A stretch of 64,000 bases of DNA from Saccharum officinarum (taxonomy: Eukaryota > Streptophyta > Magnoliopsida > Poales > Poaceae), in assembly GCA_020631735.1 (NCBI GenBank), contig CM036168.1, positions 94,220,932 through 94,284,931 on the forward strand. The letters run 5' to 3'. The translations under genes and the position numbers were made by a program. Below the pieces are notes generated by a model. That model worked only from the letters and a program-made list of their open reading frames with translations, made no database searches and was not told the DNA's origin. This document shows, piece by piece, positions 1 to 9,264 of this stretch (positions are counted from its first letter, which is position 1; every line of letters starts with the position of its first letter).

Positions 1-350
1 CCCGCCCGTGGCCTCGTGGCTGACGCGCAGGTGCGAGCTCCGGCAATGCATCGCGGCCGACGCGCGAGTGGCTTGCGTGGTTCGGCGGCCCAGCGAAGCG
101 GCGCGGCCGACGCGCGGGAAGCTCGCACAGTCCAGTTGGTGACGCAGGCTGTGCCGGCGGTGGAAGAGACCCACGCCCCCCACGGGGACTCCGCGGCCGG
201 GAGCTGGGAAGGGACGCCGCCGCCGGTGATTGGAGAGAACTCGACGCTGCCGCCGCCGGGAGGAGCCACCGTGCAGTGCACTCTTGTGAGATTCAGACCC
301 AGACGCCTGGAGAGAGAAGAGAGAAGTTGGGGGCGACGACTAGAATGATT
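1..350. other. GC-rich gene-like edge sequence, unrecognised
   Basis: This GC-rich block at the window edge is open in more than one frame. On the minus strand one frame stays open to the edge and begins after a pyrimidine-rich stretch ending CTCTCCAG near 310, which resembles a 3' splice acceptor. On the plus strand a 110-codon frame is also open. I recognise no domain in either. It may be the end of a gene lying mostly outside the window, or simply GC-rich sequence with few stops. From 350 to 540 I see nothing definite. Confidence 0.2.
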
Positions 351-539
351 TGGATGCGGCGTGGTTTCCTTTTTCAAACTGGAAGCTGCGTGATTTAAGG
401 AGCCAGTTAGATGTAAGAGGCAGCCACACGCGGAATTGATTAGCGGGATTGAATCGTGCATGGATGCATGCTAGTCTGAAGGGACCACCAATCCATCGCC
501 AGACGAGTGACCATGGCTCGGGCTCGCGAGTTTCGGTCC

Positions 540-566
540 GGCTACAGAATATGGTATTCTGTAGCC
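540..566. repeat. Perfect 12-base inverted repeat
   Basis: GGCTACAGAATA (540-551) and its exact reverse complement TATTCTGTAGCC (555-566) flank a 3-base spacer. Related but less perfect palindromes built on GGCTA.AAAATAA recur at the ends of the tandem units that follow, so this is probably a terminal piece of the same AT-rich repeat family. Confidence 0.7.
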
Positions 567-582
567 AGCTACCGAGTAATAG

Positions 583-689
<107 letters not shown>

Positions 690-693
690 ACAA

Positions 694-1217
694 TTGGCTA
701 TAAAATAATTTATTCTGTAGCTACTTTTAGTTACGATAATTACTATGCTAATTTACGAGATTATAGTAACTCCTTACTATGTGATTTACTATAACATTAT
801 GGTAAATATTCTCATATGTTATAGTAATTCAACTATCGTAAATATATACTGACCTTGTCGTAAATTAGTATATAAAATTATCGTAAATAGAGGTGGCTAC
901 AAAATAACTTATTTTGTAGCTAGCTATAGAGTATACTCTCCCTATATATATATATAACTATTATCCTATAGCTGGCTATAAAATAACTTATTCTGTAGCT
1001 ACTTTAAGTTACGATAATTGCTATGCTAATTTACGAGATTATAGTAACTCCTTAATATGTGATTTACTATAACATTATGGTAAATATCCCCATGTGTTAT
1101 AGTAATTCAACTATCGTAAATATATACTGACATTGTCGTAAATTAATATATACAATTATCGTAAATAGAGGTGGCTACAAAATAACTTATTTTATAGCTA
1201 ACTATAGAGTATACTCT

Positions 1218-1222
<5 letters not shown>
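694..1222. repeat. Two tandem copies of a ~278-base AT-rich unit with palindromic ends
   Basis: The sequence from TTGGCTATAAAATAA at 694 repeats from CTGGCTATAAAATAA at 972 with few differences, including shared interior blocks such as ACGATAATT and ATTTACTATAACATTATGG. Each unit ends with an imperfect palindrome (GGCTACAAAATAACTTATTT then GTAGC). The second copy runs into a second TA tract. It resembles a small foldback or MITE-like element duplicated head to tail; I cannot name the family. Confidence 0.75.

Positions 1223-1303
<81 letters not shown>
1220..1303. repeat. (TA)n microsatellite
   Basis: A TA dinucleotide run at the outer edge of the left arm of the large inverted duplication. 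The matching edge of the right arm near 4475 has only a short TATATATG stretch, so this run probably expanded from it. Confidence 0.95.
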
Positions 1304-1306
<3 letters not shown>

Positions 1307-1541
1307 TTTAGACAACTTACAATTTAAAACAATAGCACTGACCATAGTGAGAAAACGTACGTACGTATATGAGTTGCATGTATGCACAAAACCAGGACAT
1401 GCCCTTAAAAGTAGTTTTGAGTTAAATTGCAAACACACAAGTAGTAGATAATGAAATCAGATAAAAGGTAATGCGGGTGCAGAGGACCATGGGCAACAAT
1501 CTATTGACTATTGGCTAAATATGGTGGTTTAGGTCTTAATT

Positions 1542-1871
1542 TTTTTTGAAACAAACCAGGCAGGAGAGCTGCCGATTATATTAAAAAGGAGATGAACCCA
1601 GACCAGGTACAACAACAGAAATACAACAAAGCAACATGACTCACAACGAAAGCAACTAAGAGCTAACAACTAAGAACACCAACAGAGACTACAACAGGCG
1701 ACTAAAAAGAGACATCAACACTGCGGGCATAACAATGAAGCCCTACCAAAACCACACCACTGCGGGGGAGGCACAAGCGATGTCACTTTGCAACCAACCC
1801 AACGCTATTACCGGTTGACGAAATTTCCCAGTGAACAGACTGTCATCACTGACCACAAGGAGAGGACAAAC
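1542..1871 (-). mobile_element. 5'-truncated LINE (L1-type) 3' end with 15-base target duplication
   Basis: GTTTAGGTCTTAATT occurs at 1527-1541 and again at 1872-1886, an exact 15-base duplication. On the minus strand the insert ends with CTTTTTAATATAATCGGC, CTCCTGCC, TTTGTTTC and a poly(A) run, the usual 3' tail of grass L1-type LINEs. No reverse transcriptase is present, so only the 3' end was inserted. The right arm of the inverted duplication shows the empty site near 4095. Confidence 0.85.
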
Positions 1872-2094
1872 GTTTAGGTCTTAATTACCTTAACTAAAGG
1901 TAGTGCCACAACTATGATGATTTAAATAAGTATTTTTCTTAAATTACAGCCTCCACATAAATCCTAGGGGGAAAAGGTTTGGATTATAACTGTTGAACAA
2001 CAATATCGAACTTCAAACCTGAGCTGCCCATCAGATGGAGGGGAGAATGTAAATAATAACATTAATTTTAGTAGCATAGTTCTACAACAAAAAG

Positions 2095-2300
2095 GAAAGG
2101 CTTGTACTAAAGCCCCAAACCCCGTACCCCGCACTCACACGAGGGCCCATAATCCTATGAGTGGGTCGATGCCTCCAAATTTGTGCTTTAGGAACGCAGG
2201 GTAGACGAGCTTTTTTTTCTCACATCCGGCGCTGCAAATCCGCCCCCGTGGGGATCGAACTCAGGCCACAAGCGTGCCAACTGGAGTGCTTGATTTTTCA
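2095..2300 (-). mobile_element. Probable tRNA-derived SINE remnant
   Basis: On the minus strand GTTGGCACGC is followed by GAGTTCGATCCCCAC, close to a tRNA box B (GGTTCGANNCC), as in grass tRNA-derived SINEs. The block interrupts the homology between the two arms of the inverted duplication. I could not fix exact ends or a target duplication. Confidence 0.5.
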
Positions 2301-2577
2301 TTGAACATACTTCATTAGTGTTATACACATTAGAAGAAAAAACGGACGGTCAAATTTGCTACAGTAAAAGGTTGGTGACAAGTAAACGAAAGCGGAGGGA
2401 AGTAATTTTAACACCATACAAGATCAGATTAGATATAGGGATCAGCATGGGCGCGCGCATGCACCAAGCCGCTAGGTGGACGGAATCATTATACTGTGCC
2501 TGGTGACTAATATAGACTCGAGTTTGGACCAGGGGTAGTAGAGATATGGAGATTGATAGTATCAGACCGGATAGATA

Positions 2578-2719
2578 GGGGTTTTTCAGTCAAACGGTTT
2601 CAGCTCCACGCACTCTGTTCGAGAAAAAATAGTGGAGTTAGGAGAGCACCTCCACAAACTCTAATTTTTTGTGGAGCTGCTCCACGGTGAAGTTTGTGGA
2701 GTAATCCAAACACCCTCAT
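2578..2719. mobile_element. Small MITE-like sequence with GAGGGTGTTTGGA end
   Basis: Read on the minus strand it starts GAGGGTGTTTGGATTACTCC and continues with repeated TCCACAAA and GGAGCTGCTCCAC palindromic blocks. This type of short repeat is common near grass genes. The opposite end is not clear and no target duplication was identified. Confidence 0.4.
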
Positions 2720-3012
2720 AGAATCGGGCGCGCGCACGAAGTTAGTTGACGGTTGGATAGATAGAGTCGTAATCTCTCTAGAGTCCGGACCTACCGGCGC
2801 TAACTCCTCGGCTTCTTCGTGGCCCCGACCCGGAACACGGGTAGCTCCTCGCGCCGACGGCGATATATACCCCGGAAAGAGCGCGAATCTTGTCCCGCAA
2901 CCTAAGCTAGCTCCGGAGCAGGAATAATCCATCAAGATCATATCCTCTTCTTCTTCTGTTAAGTAGTTGGCAAATCTCCACGGGGGCGCGTGCCGACTCT
3001 TGAACTTTTGGA

Positions 3013-3022
3013 TCATATATAG
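3013..3022 (+). promoter_or_regulatory. Candidate TATA box upstream of the 3412 gene
   Basis: TCATATATAG lies about 390 bases upstream of the ATG at 3412 and is followed by a CT-rich leader (CGCTCCTCCTCAC). A second AT-rich candidate, GATATATACC, lies at 2862. The leader segment 3105-3200 is duplicated at 5448-5520. This rests on sequence only. Confidence 0.4.
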
Positions 3023-3411
3023 AGATCGCTCCTCCTCACAAGCACAAGCTAGTAAGGCTTAATTATGCACCACCAGGATGAGCAAATAATATAATCTCCT
3101 TTTCTATGTGCGTGCAGAGTCAATCTTTTTCTTGCCCTCGGACGATCCCTTGTTTTTGGATACTATAACACTGTTCAGATTCCTTATAAGTTCACTCACA
3201 AACCCTTGCCTCCATTAATCAGAAATTGGATATCTGAATCCGATCTAGAACTGAATACACCACCTATAGAAGAACAAACTGAACACACCACCTATAGAAG
3301 AACAAAGAACATGGTCTCCCAGATCTGTTATTATCTGAGTCTAATACCTTCTCGTTTATTACGCTGTTAGAAACACGGAAGCAAACAGGGTAGCAAGAAG
3401 GGAGGAAGGAT

Positions 3412-4882
3412 ATGGGGTCGACGAAGACAAACACGGCTGAGGCTGGAGCTCGCCACGTCGTCAAGAACCGTCGACTGGCCGTTCTGATCAACGTTGCCCT
3501 TGTAAGTGCTTCCAAATCTGTCCTGTCCACGTCACTTGTTCGTGGGTGATCGGTTTAAAACTAGTATATGAATAGTTTTGAAAGGATGAATATGAATGCT
3601 TGTTCTTGCTTCATAGATTACCCTGTGATTCATTGCGCAAGTGGATTTAGTTTCTTTTTGTTCTCACAAATACTAGAAGACAAGACCAGCCCCTCCTGTC
3701 GAAGCAATTGACTTATTATATTATCAATAATATTTATAGAGTACTAGTTGACGTAAACATATATATCTTCAAAAGGACAAGGGACAAGAAAAGGCACGCA
3801 GCGGACAGTATATACGCTCAATGTTGGTCCCTATATCTAATCTGATCCTGTATGGTGTTAAAACTATTTTATCTAGCAAACCTTTCCTTTTTGTTGTAGA
3901 ATTATGCTACTAAAATTAATGTTCTTATTTACTTGCTCCCTTCCATCTGATCGGCAGCTCAGCTTTGAACTTCGATATTGTTATTTCAACAGTTACATTC
4001 CAAGCCTTTTTTTCCTCTGATTTATGCGGAGGCTATAATTTAAGAAAAATACTTATTTAAATCATCAGAATTGTGGCACCAGCTAATTAAGACCTGAAAG
4101 CACCATATTAGCCAATAATTTCAAGTTAATTACTCCCTCCATTCTAATTTATATAGATTGTTTTGGCTTTTCTAGATACATAATTTTTTATTATGTATCT
4201 AGACATACTAAGTGCATAACAAAAACTACGTATCTAGAAAAACTAGAACAACCTATAATTAGGGACTGAGAGTGGTACATTGTTGCCCGTGGTCCTCTGC
4301 ACCAGCATACCTTTAAGCTGATTCCATTATCTATTACTTGTGCGTTTGCAATTTAACTCAAAACTGCTTTTAAGGGCATGTCCTGGTTTTGTGCATATAT
4401 GCAACTCATATGCATACGTTCTGTCACTATGGATCAGTGCTATTGTTTTAAATTGTAAGTTGTTTAAATTTTTCTATATATGTATAACTTTTATTAAAAC
4501 CAAATGTTTTATATTTGAAAAGAAGGAATAGCTATTTTCTCCGGTATATGACTATTTGTCTTGTCTCTTTAATTTTCTTTGAATGAAAACATTTTCCGTC
4601 CTCAAGCCAATACAACTAACTATGTTTGTTATTTCATTGCAGAACCTGTTGTACACATTCTTGTATCCTCTCTACGTTGGTGTCTTCACAGAACTTCTGA
4701 AACGCCTCGAGTTATGGACAGCAGGGGCGGTAATTTTGTTCATCGTGAATCCCTGCTTTCTGGTGATTTGGAGGATATTATCATTTTATAGGACTGCTTA
4801 TGATGATCACATTGTTGCGAGTTCTGCTAATGGAGATATAGCTAGCAAGATACCATTGAAAAAGATGTCAGCCCTTGTATAG
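3412..4882 (+). CDS. Small two-exon membrane protein, function unknown (join 3412-3501, 4643-4882)
   Basis: Exon 1 (3412-3501) has 30 codons starting MGSTKTNTAEAG and ends at CTT|GTAAGT, a strong donor. Exon 2 starts after TTCATTGCAG at 4642 with AACCTGTTG; both junctions are phase 0, and the product is about 109 residues. A hydrophobic segment spans the junction (LAVLINVAL then NLLYTFLYPLYVGVF), followed by a second at WTAGAVILFIV to LVIWRIL, so two membrane helices are likely, with a short polar C-terminal tail ending KMSALV. I do not recognise the family. Intron 1 contains the right arm of an inverted duplication and a Stowaway MITE, and exon 2 has a degraded tandem copy at 5553-5831. The annotation could fail if further exons exist after FYRTAYDD; expression is unknown. 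Confidence 0.55.
3826..4475 (+). repeat. Right arm of inverted duplication, within intron 1
   Basis: This is the reverse complement of 1305-2443, allowing for later insertions in each arm. It lies wholly within intron 1 of the 3412-4882 gene, so the inverted copy upstream of the promoter derives from (or gave rise to) this intron. Confidence 0.85.
4133..4275. mobile_element. Stowaway MITE with TA target duplication
   Basis: It starts CTCCCTCCATTCTAATTTAT right after TA (4131-4132) and ends with a degenerate complement, CTATAATTAGGGACTGAGAG, before TA (4276-4277). The interior has a palindromic TAGATACATAA / TTATGTATCTAGA core. The equivalent position in the left arm of the inverted duplication lacks it. 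Confidence 0.85.
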
Positions 4883-5144
4883 TAAGGGCAACTTCTATTT
4901 AGAAGAACAAAAAATAGCATTTGTTGCAACTGCATAGAAACCATGAAGTTTTATTAGCTCTGTTTGGGATTTTTTTTTGAACAAACTCTGTTTGGGAATT
5001 TATTTGTAAAGTCAGTTGTTATGATGAACTTACTTTTATAAAAGAAGAATCTACTAATAGAGTCAACTTACGAGCTCATATTACTACATAAGTTAAAAGG
5101 TAGCATATCAGATAGCCTCTAGTAACACACTCTTACACAATATC

Positions 5145-5420
5145 GTGGGCTCTACGTCTTTCTTTTCATTGCCACCTTCTTCCAATTGTCATACTGGGCA
5201 CCGTCGAGCCAGTTTGCTTTGGCCACAGCCGTCGATGATGCTGCTCGCTCTGACCGCTGCACCCGTTCACGCCAGGTCGCCGCTGCCTCCCGTGCTTCGT
5301 GTAAGCTACCACAGCAACACGCGTGCCCAGGCGTCGCTCGTGCTCCGTGACGAGCCGCCACAACTGCACGCACCAGCAATTGCTCGTGCTTCTTGTGGGG
5401 TCAATCTTTCTCTTTTTTAT
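5145..5420. other. GC-rich gene-like fragment, unrecognised
   Basis: This stretch between the 3412 gene and its partial copy is markedly more GC-rich than its surroundings and open in several frames. One plus frame reads GLYVFLFIATFFQLSYW, a hydrophobic run, then an Ala/Arg-rich tail. There is no convincing start or domain. It may be a leftover of an extra exon in the duplicated locus or inserted sequence. Confidence 0.2.
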
Positions 5421-5447
5421 GTGCAAAAATAATCTTCTTTTTCCTTT

Positions 5448-5831
5448 TTTTTATGTGCGTGCAGAGTCAATCTTTCTCTTGGGATACTCACTGTTCAGAT
5501 TCGTAAGTTTACTCACATACTGATACTCTTGCCCTGCGTTTGTTATTTAGTTGCAGCACCACCTTCTGTGCGTATTCTTGAATCCTCTCTATACATTGTT
5601 GTCTTCACCGAACTTTTGAAACGCCTCGAGTTATGGACGGCACAGGGGATTATATTGTTCATCGTGATGCCTGATGGCTTCGGTTCCTTCTGGTATGTTG
5701 CTGCTTGTTTGGAAGGCTTCCACAACTCACGGCAACCTGGAATGAATGGCATCAACCATGCCCAGATTGTCCTACTCCCGATCGAAGAAACAGGGTGCCG
5801 CCCCCAAGTTTTTTCAGACCTGTGTCACTAG
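5448..5831 (+). pseudogene. Partial tandem copy of the 3412 gene (leader plus exon 2)
   Basis: The segment 5448-5520 matches the leader at 3105-3200 (TATGTGCGTGCAGAGTCAAT, then CTGTTCAGATTC). TTTGTTATTTAGTTGCAG then leads directly into a copy of exon 2 (shared TGAAACGCCTCGAGTTATGG). Exon 1 and most of intron 1 are missing. A two-base length difference before GTCTTCAC shifts the frame relative to the intact exon, and the 3' end continues into unrelated residues (PDGFGSFWYVAACLEG). It is best read as a deleted, non-functional duplicate. Confidence 0.65.
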
Positions 5832-6024
5832 TTGTGTCATCTTTTTTTTTCGCGAGCGTGTCATCATGACACGTGTTTGTCATCTTTGCGCCCGCCCTTG
5901 CGCAAGCTAAGTGTGGCCAGCTCGCAAGCTAGATAGATTTTTTCAACTGTCACAGGTCTGAATAGTTCTCCTGGCAGAATAAACGACAGGAAATCTTTTA
6001 TTATAGCAGCTTCTTAAATGACAG

Positions 6025-6033
6025 ATTTGGAAT
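6025..6033. repeat. MULE target-site duplication, left copy
   Basis: ATTTGGAAT; an identical copy lies at 7480-7488 immediately outside the other end of the element. Confidence 0.92.
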
Positions 6034-7479
6034 GAGTAAATTGCACTCACCATACAACAACTATCCAAGTGAATGGATGTTAGTTGAACATCTTGTTATT
6101 TGTCCAATTTAATACAATAACTATCGAGGTGGGTGTATGTTGGTCCAACATCTTATGATCTATTTAATTTTTGATGCTAGAACTTAGCTCATTGGTGCAT
6201 ATACGGTCCAAGCATTGTAACGACGTGTCTTTGTACACTCCGAATCATTGTCATTGGAAGCTATACCGTAGCGCGCTCATGTCATCCATCACTTAGCCTG
6301 AATTCTTTACTATGTTGTGATACCATTTCTAAATTTGACCAAATATAAGAACTACCATTAATTTCATAAATATGAAAAATACCAAACCACCATTCTTCTT
6401 TCTATACTGTAATACTTTTTTCATCCGTTTTTACCCCTACCCATGGTCATTCATGGCTAGCTAAAGCTGTTAAGTGGGTTGTCCATCGTGGAGGTAGAGT
6501 TTCAACTCTATAAGGGGTGGGCGTTTAGTTAACCAAAACTGATCGGTTTGGTTCTTGGTTTTCATGAAATTCGGTATAGTGGTTTTTTCTTTCTATACTA
6601 TAATACTAGTTTTTTGACATTTGTTTGTTCAAAAGGATAGGTAGTGAGCACTCGGTTCCCTTAAGCTTACCGGTTTGTGTCCCCCTTAATAGTACGACTT
6701 TTCAATACTTAAATTCAAAACAAAAATTTAAAGTAAGCCTTCGATGGGCAATATGCCGCAGCGATTTGAATGGGGGGTTTTTCTTGTGTTGTCATGCACC
6801 CACGTATGTTTATAATATGTCCATATCTCACAAATATCATTACACCCTTAATTGTACTAAGATCAATGTGCCAAAACCCATTAGGATCCTAGATGCACTT
6901 TCAACCGTGCACACCCCAAAAACTTGATCGTCTGGCACACTCGAGCAGATGTCGTGGTGTGGCCCGGCTCGTGCATGCTCACGGCTGGGTGTGGCGGTGG
7001 CACGCGCACGCTTGTGGCGCGCCCTTCAAGTTTTTAATAGGAACACACAGTTCACCTATTTAAGTTGAGCCAACATTTAGTCAAAATCCCATATGAGACT
7101 AAACAATATTGCACTATAACATTTAACATGGGCTAAGATTTATTTGATTTCATTGAATTAAATATGGACCAAGCCTAAATTAAATCCAATGAGAGATCAA
7201 CCTTGCCTGCAAATGAGTCATTATCCCAACGTTTCCAGCTAAGCGTTGGATGAGCTGAGCATGCTATTATGTAGTAGCTCCCAATGACATCGGACACATG
7301 TGTTTGGACTGTATATGCATCAATGAGCCAAGTTCTCGCATCTAATTAAACAGACTACAAGATGTTAGACCAACATGCACCCACCTAGATAGTTGCCGCA
7401 TTAAATTAGACAAATCACAAGATGTTAGACTAACATGCACCCACTTGGATATTTGTTGTACGGTGAGTGCAGTTTACTC
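6034..7479. mobile_element. Non-autonomous Mutator-like element (MULE), 9-base target duplications
   Basis: The element is bounded by terminal inverted repeats: GAGTAAATTGCACTCACCAT at the left and its near complement ending GTGAGTGCAGTTTACTC at the right. The repeats extend about 230-250 bases inward (to about 6290 and from about 7250). ATTTGGAAT is duplicated exactly at 6025-6033 and 7480-7488, the 9-base signature of Mutator transposition. Each terminal repeat holds two tandem ~60-base units (the ATGTTRGT.YAACATCTT motif twice). The ~950-base interior has no transposase and no recognisable captured gene, only a GC-rich patch near 6930-7030. Confidence 0.92.
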
Positions 7480-7552
7480 ATTTGGAATTATATGCATAGT
7501 TTTGGTTCAGAACATACCTTCAGAATGTGCACGCTGTGTAAACTGATCATCT

Positions 7553-8930
7553 ATGTTTCGAAGACACTGTACGTGTCACAGTGGACACATCATCAACAAA
7601 TTTTGTTCGGAATATCACATTGGCATTGTTGAACATACCCTTTAAAGAGACAACTATGAACTGCAAAAAATAAACCAATAGTTCAAACTTTCAGAACTTA
7701 GTGTTGCAACTGCCTGAACACAAAGACCAGAGCATCTGCATTGATACACAAGGAATTCAACTGTCAAAAATCAGTAGTCTTGAGCGACACATTATGTAGA
7801 TAGTTAATTGCCTTTCAAAACACAGTTTACCAACTACATATTAAAATGCACTACCTCCCTACTAAGCAGGATTATATATTACCTGAGAGTGCGGAAAATG
7901 AGCTTTGATCATTCAACCAATGTTTTGGGTGTGGCTCAGATCAAGAGCAGCATCAACCTGCAGTGCAAGAACATCGTCAGGCAGTTGAAAATGGTCAGTC
8001 TCGGACTCTCAGCACCAATCTGCAAACTACAAACGTTTGAGGCATCATACAAGACTATAAAGAAGTCTCATAATAAAATCGCCTTGTCCAATCCCTGACT
8101 AGATAGAAGTTTTCTAAACAAATCTACCCATGTGAACAAAAACATCAAGTAGTGCTCAGCATCATTTTCCAGTTCTTTCAGTTTAAGTCATACCTTCTAG
8201 AGCAAATTCAAATTACCCAACAACTGAGACGTAGCATCAGACTAACTTGCAGTGGTACAATAATAAAACATTCCCTTCTAATACATACTCTGAACATCTA
8301 CTCGTCTTCACCATACTGTTTATAAAATAGAGCAAGGTTAAGATTTGCCTAGATGAGATGAACTTGTGCTCAATAGTTGCTCTAGTCTACATTATCACAA
8401 CCAATGACTAATTTTGTCCAATGTTCAAATATTTTTTAGCATCTGATCTAAAGAAATAAAGTACTGAGCTTCAACATCTCAAAGCTGAATTTGCCTAAGT
8501 TTCAATGAATCTGATTCTGGAAAACTGCCTAACATATTCAGTTGCAGCAACATCTCGTTCTTGCTTTTCTCCTGATGGTATACCCTGGATTTCACTTATC
8601 AAACAGTGAGCACCACTTTATTGATTAGTATTAGGTGACAGTTAGCAATACACCTCAGCTGGAGAAGTAGTTCGAAGCACCTCGAATATTTTAGGTGCTA
8701 ATTTCTTAAGGTAATTAAAATAAGAAACGAAGATAAACGTCATGAAAATAACCTTTCATATGCACAGGAAAACTGCTGTAGGGTACGAAAACTGTTGTTG
8801 AGCCCTGGGAGATCTCCATGGGTTGCACAGCAACAAATTTTTGGCGACTTCCTGGTACCTCAGAGACGCCAGCACGGATACGAAGACTTGTACCAGCACC
8901 AGCACCGCCGTGTTGTTCACTCGGGGTATG
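7553..8930 (-). pseudogene. Protein-like exon remnants of an unrecognised gene
   Basis: Several minus-strand pieces read like exons but lack a complete frame. (a) 8770-8930 encodes GTSLRIRAGVSEVP.. FVAVQPMEISQGSTTVF and PYSSFP. (b) About 8660-8712 encodes KLAPKIFEVLRTTSPAE after an acceptor CCTTAAG and before GAG|GTGTAT. (c) 8495-8584 encodes GIPSGEKQERDVAATEYVRQ then FSRIRFIET and a stop, after ATCCAG; b to c join in phase 0. (d) 7893-8005 encodes ETDHFQLPDDVLALQVDAAL. (e) 7553-7640 encodes [21 protein letters not shown] cannot assign a family. They may be an active gene with small exons or, more likely, a decaying or captured copy. Confidence 0.35.
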
Positions 8931-9264
8931 TTTGGTGTTTTATGTCACATAGCACAGTGCAAAATAACCAAACACAGACTTTGATGATAACTAACACAGC
9001 CAATGCAATTGACTAATGCAGCCCAATCACATAATACGAAAATGTATTCCCTTACACAGTCCACGTCGTTACATGCAAATGAACCAACCTCGTCATCAAC
9101 ACCAAATAATAAGTTCAAAATTATTAATCTGATCTGATACATATAGGTCTCACATCACAAGCCAACAGAATGTTCACATACGACGACTCTGAAAAACAGG
9201 TAAATGGCCAAACTCGTGCTCCCAGCACCATATGGCCTAGTATGCTGTAAATTCTGTACTCGTG

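Larger units (their letters stand above)
1305..2443 (-). repeat. Left arm of inverted duplication of intron-1 sequence
   Basis: Read on the minus strand, this arm matches 3826-4475 on the plus strand in order. Shared blocks include the sequence around CCCTATATCTAATCTGATC, TTTCCTTTTTGTTGTAGAA, TTAGCCAATA, TGTTGCCC.TGGTCCTCTG and AAGGGCATGTCCTGGTTTTG. The right arm lies inside intron 1 of the gene at 3412-4882. This arm carries a LINE fragment (1542-1871) and a SINE-containing block (about 2095-2405) absent from the right arm, while the right arm carries a Stowaway absent here, so all three insertions postdate the duplication. Confidence 0.85.

Noticed and set aside
2261..2296. A tRNA gene (TTCGATCCCC on the minus strand)
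   Set aside because: Only a box-B-like segment is visible, with no cloverleaf or acceptor stem. It is better explained as a tRNA-derived SINE.
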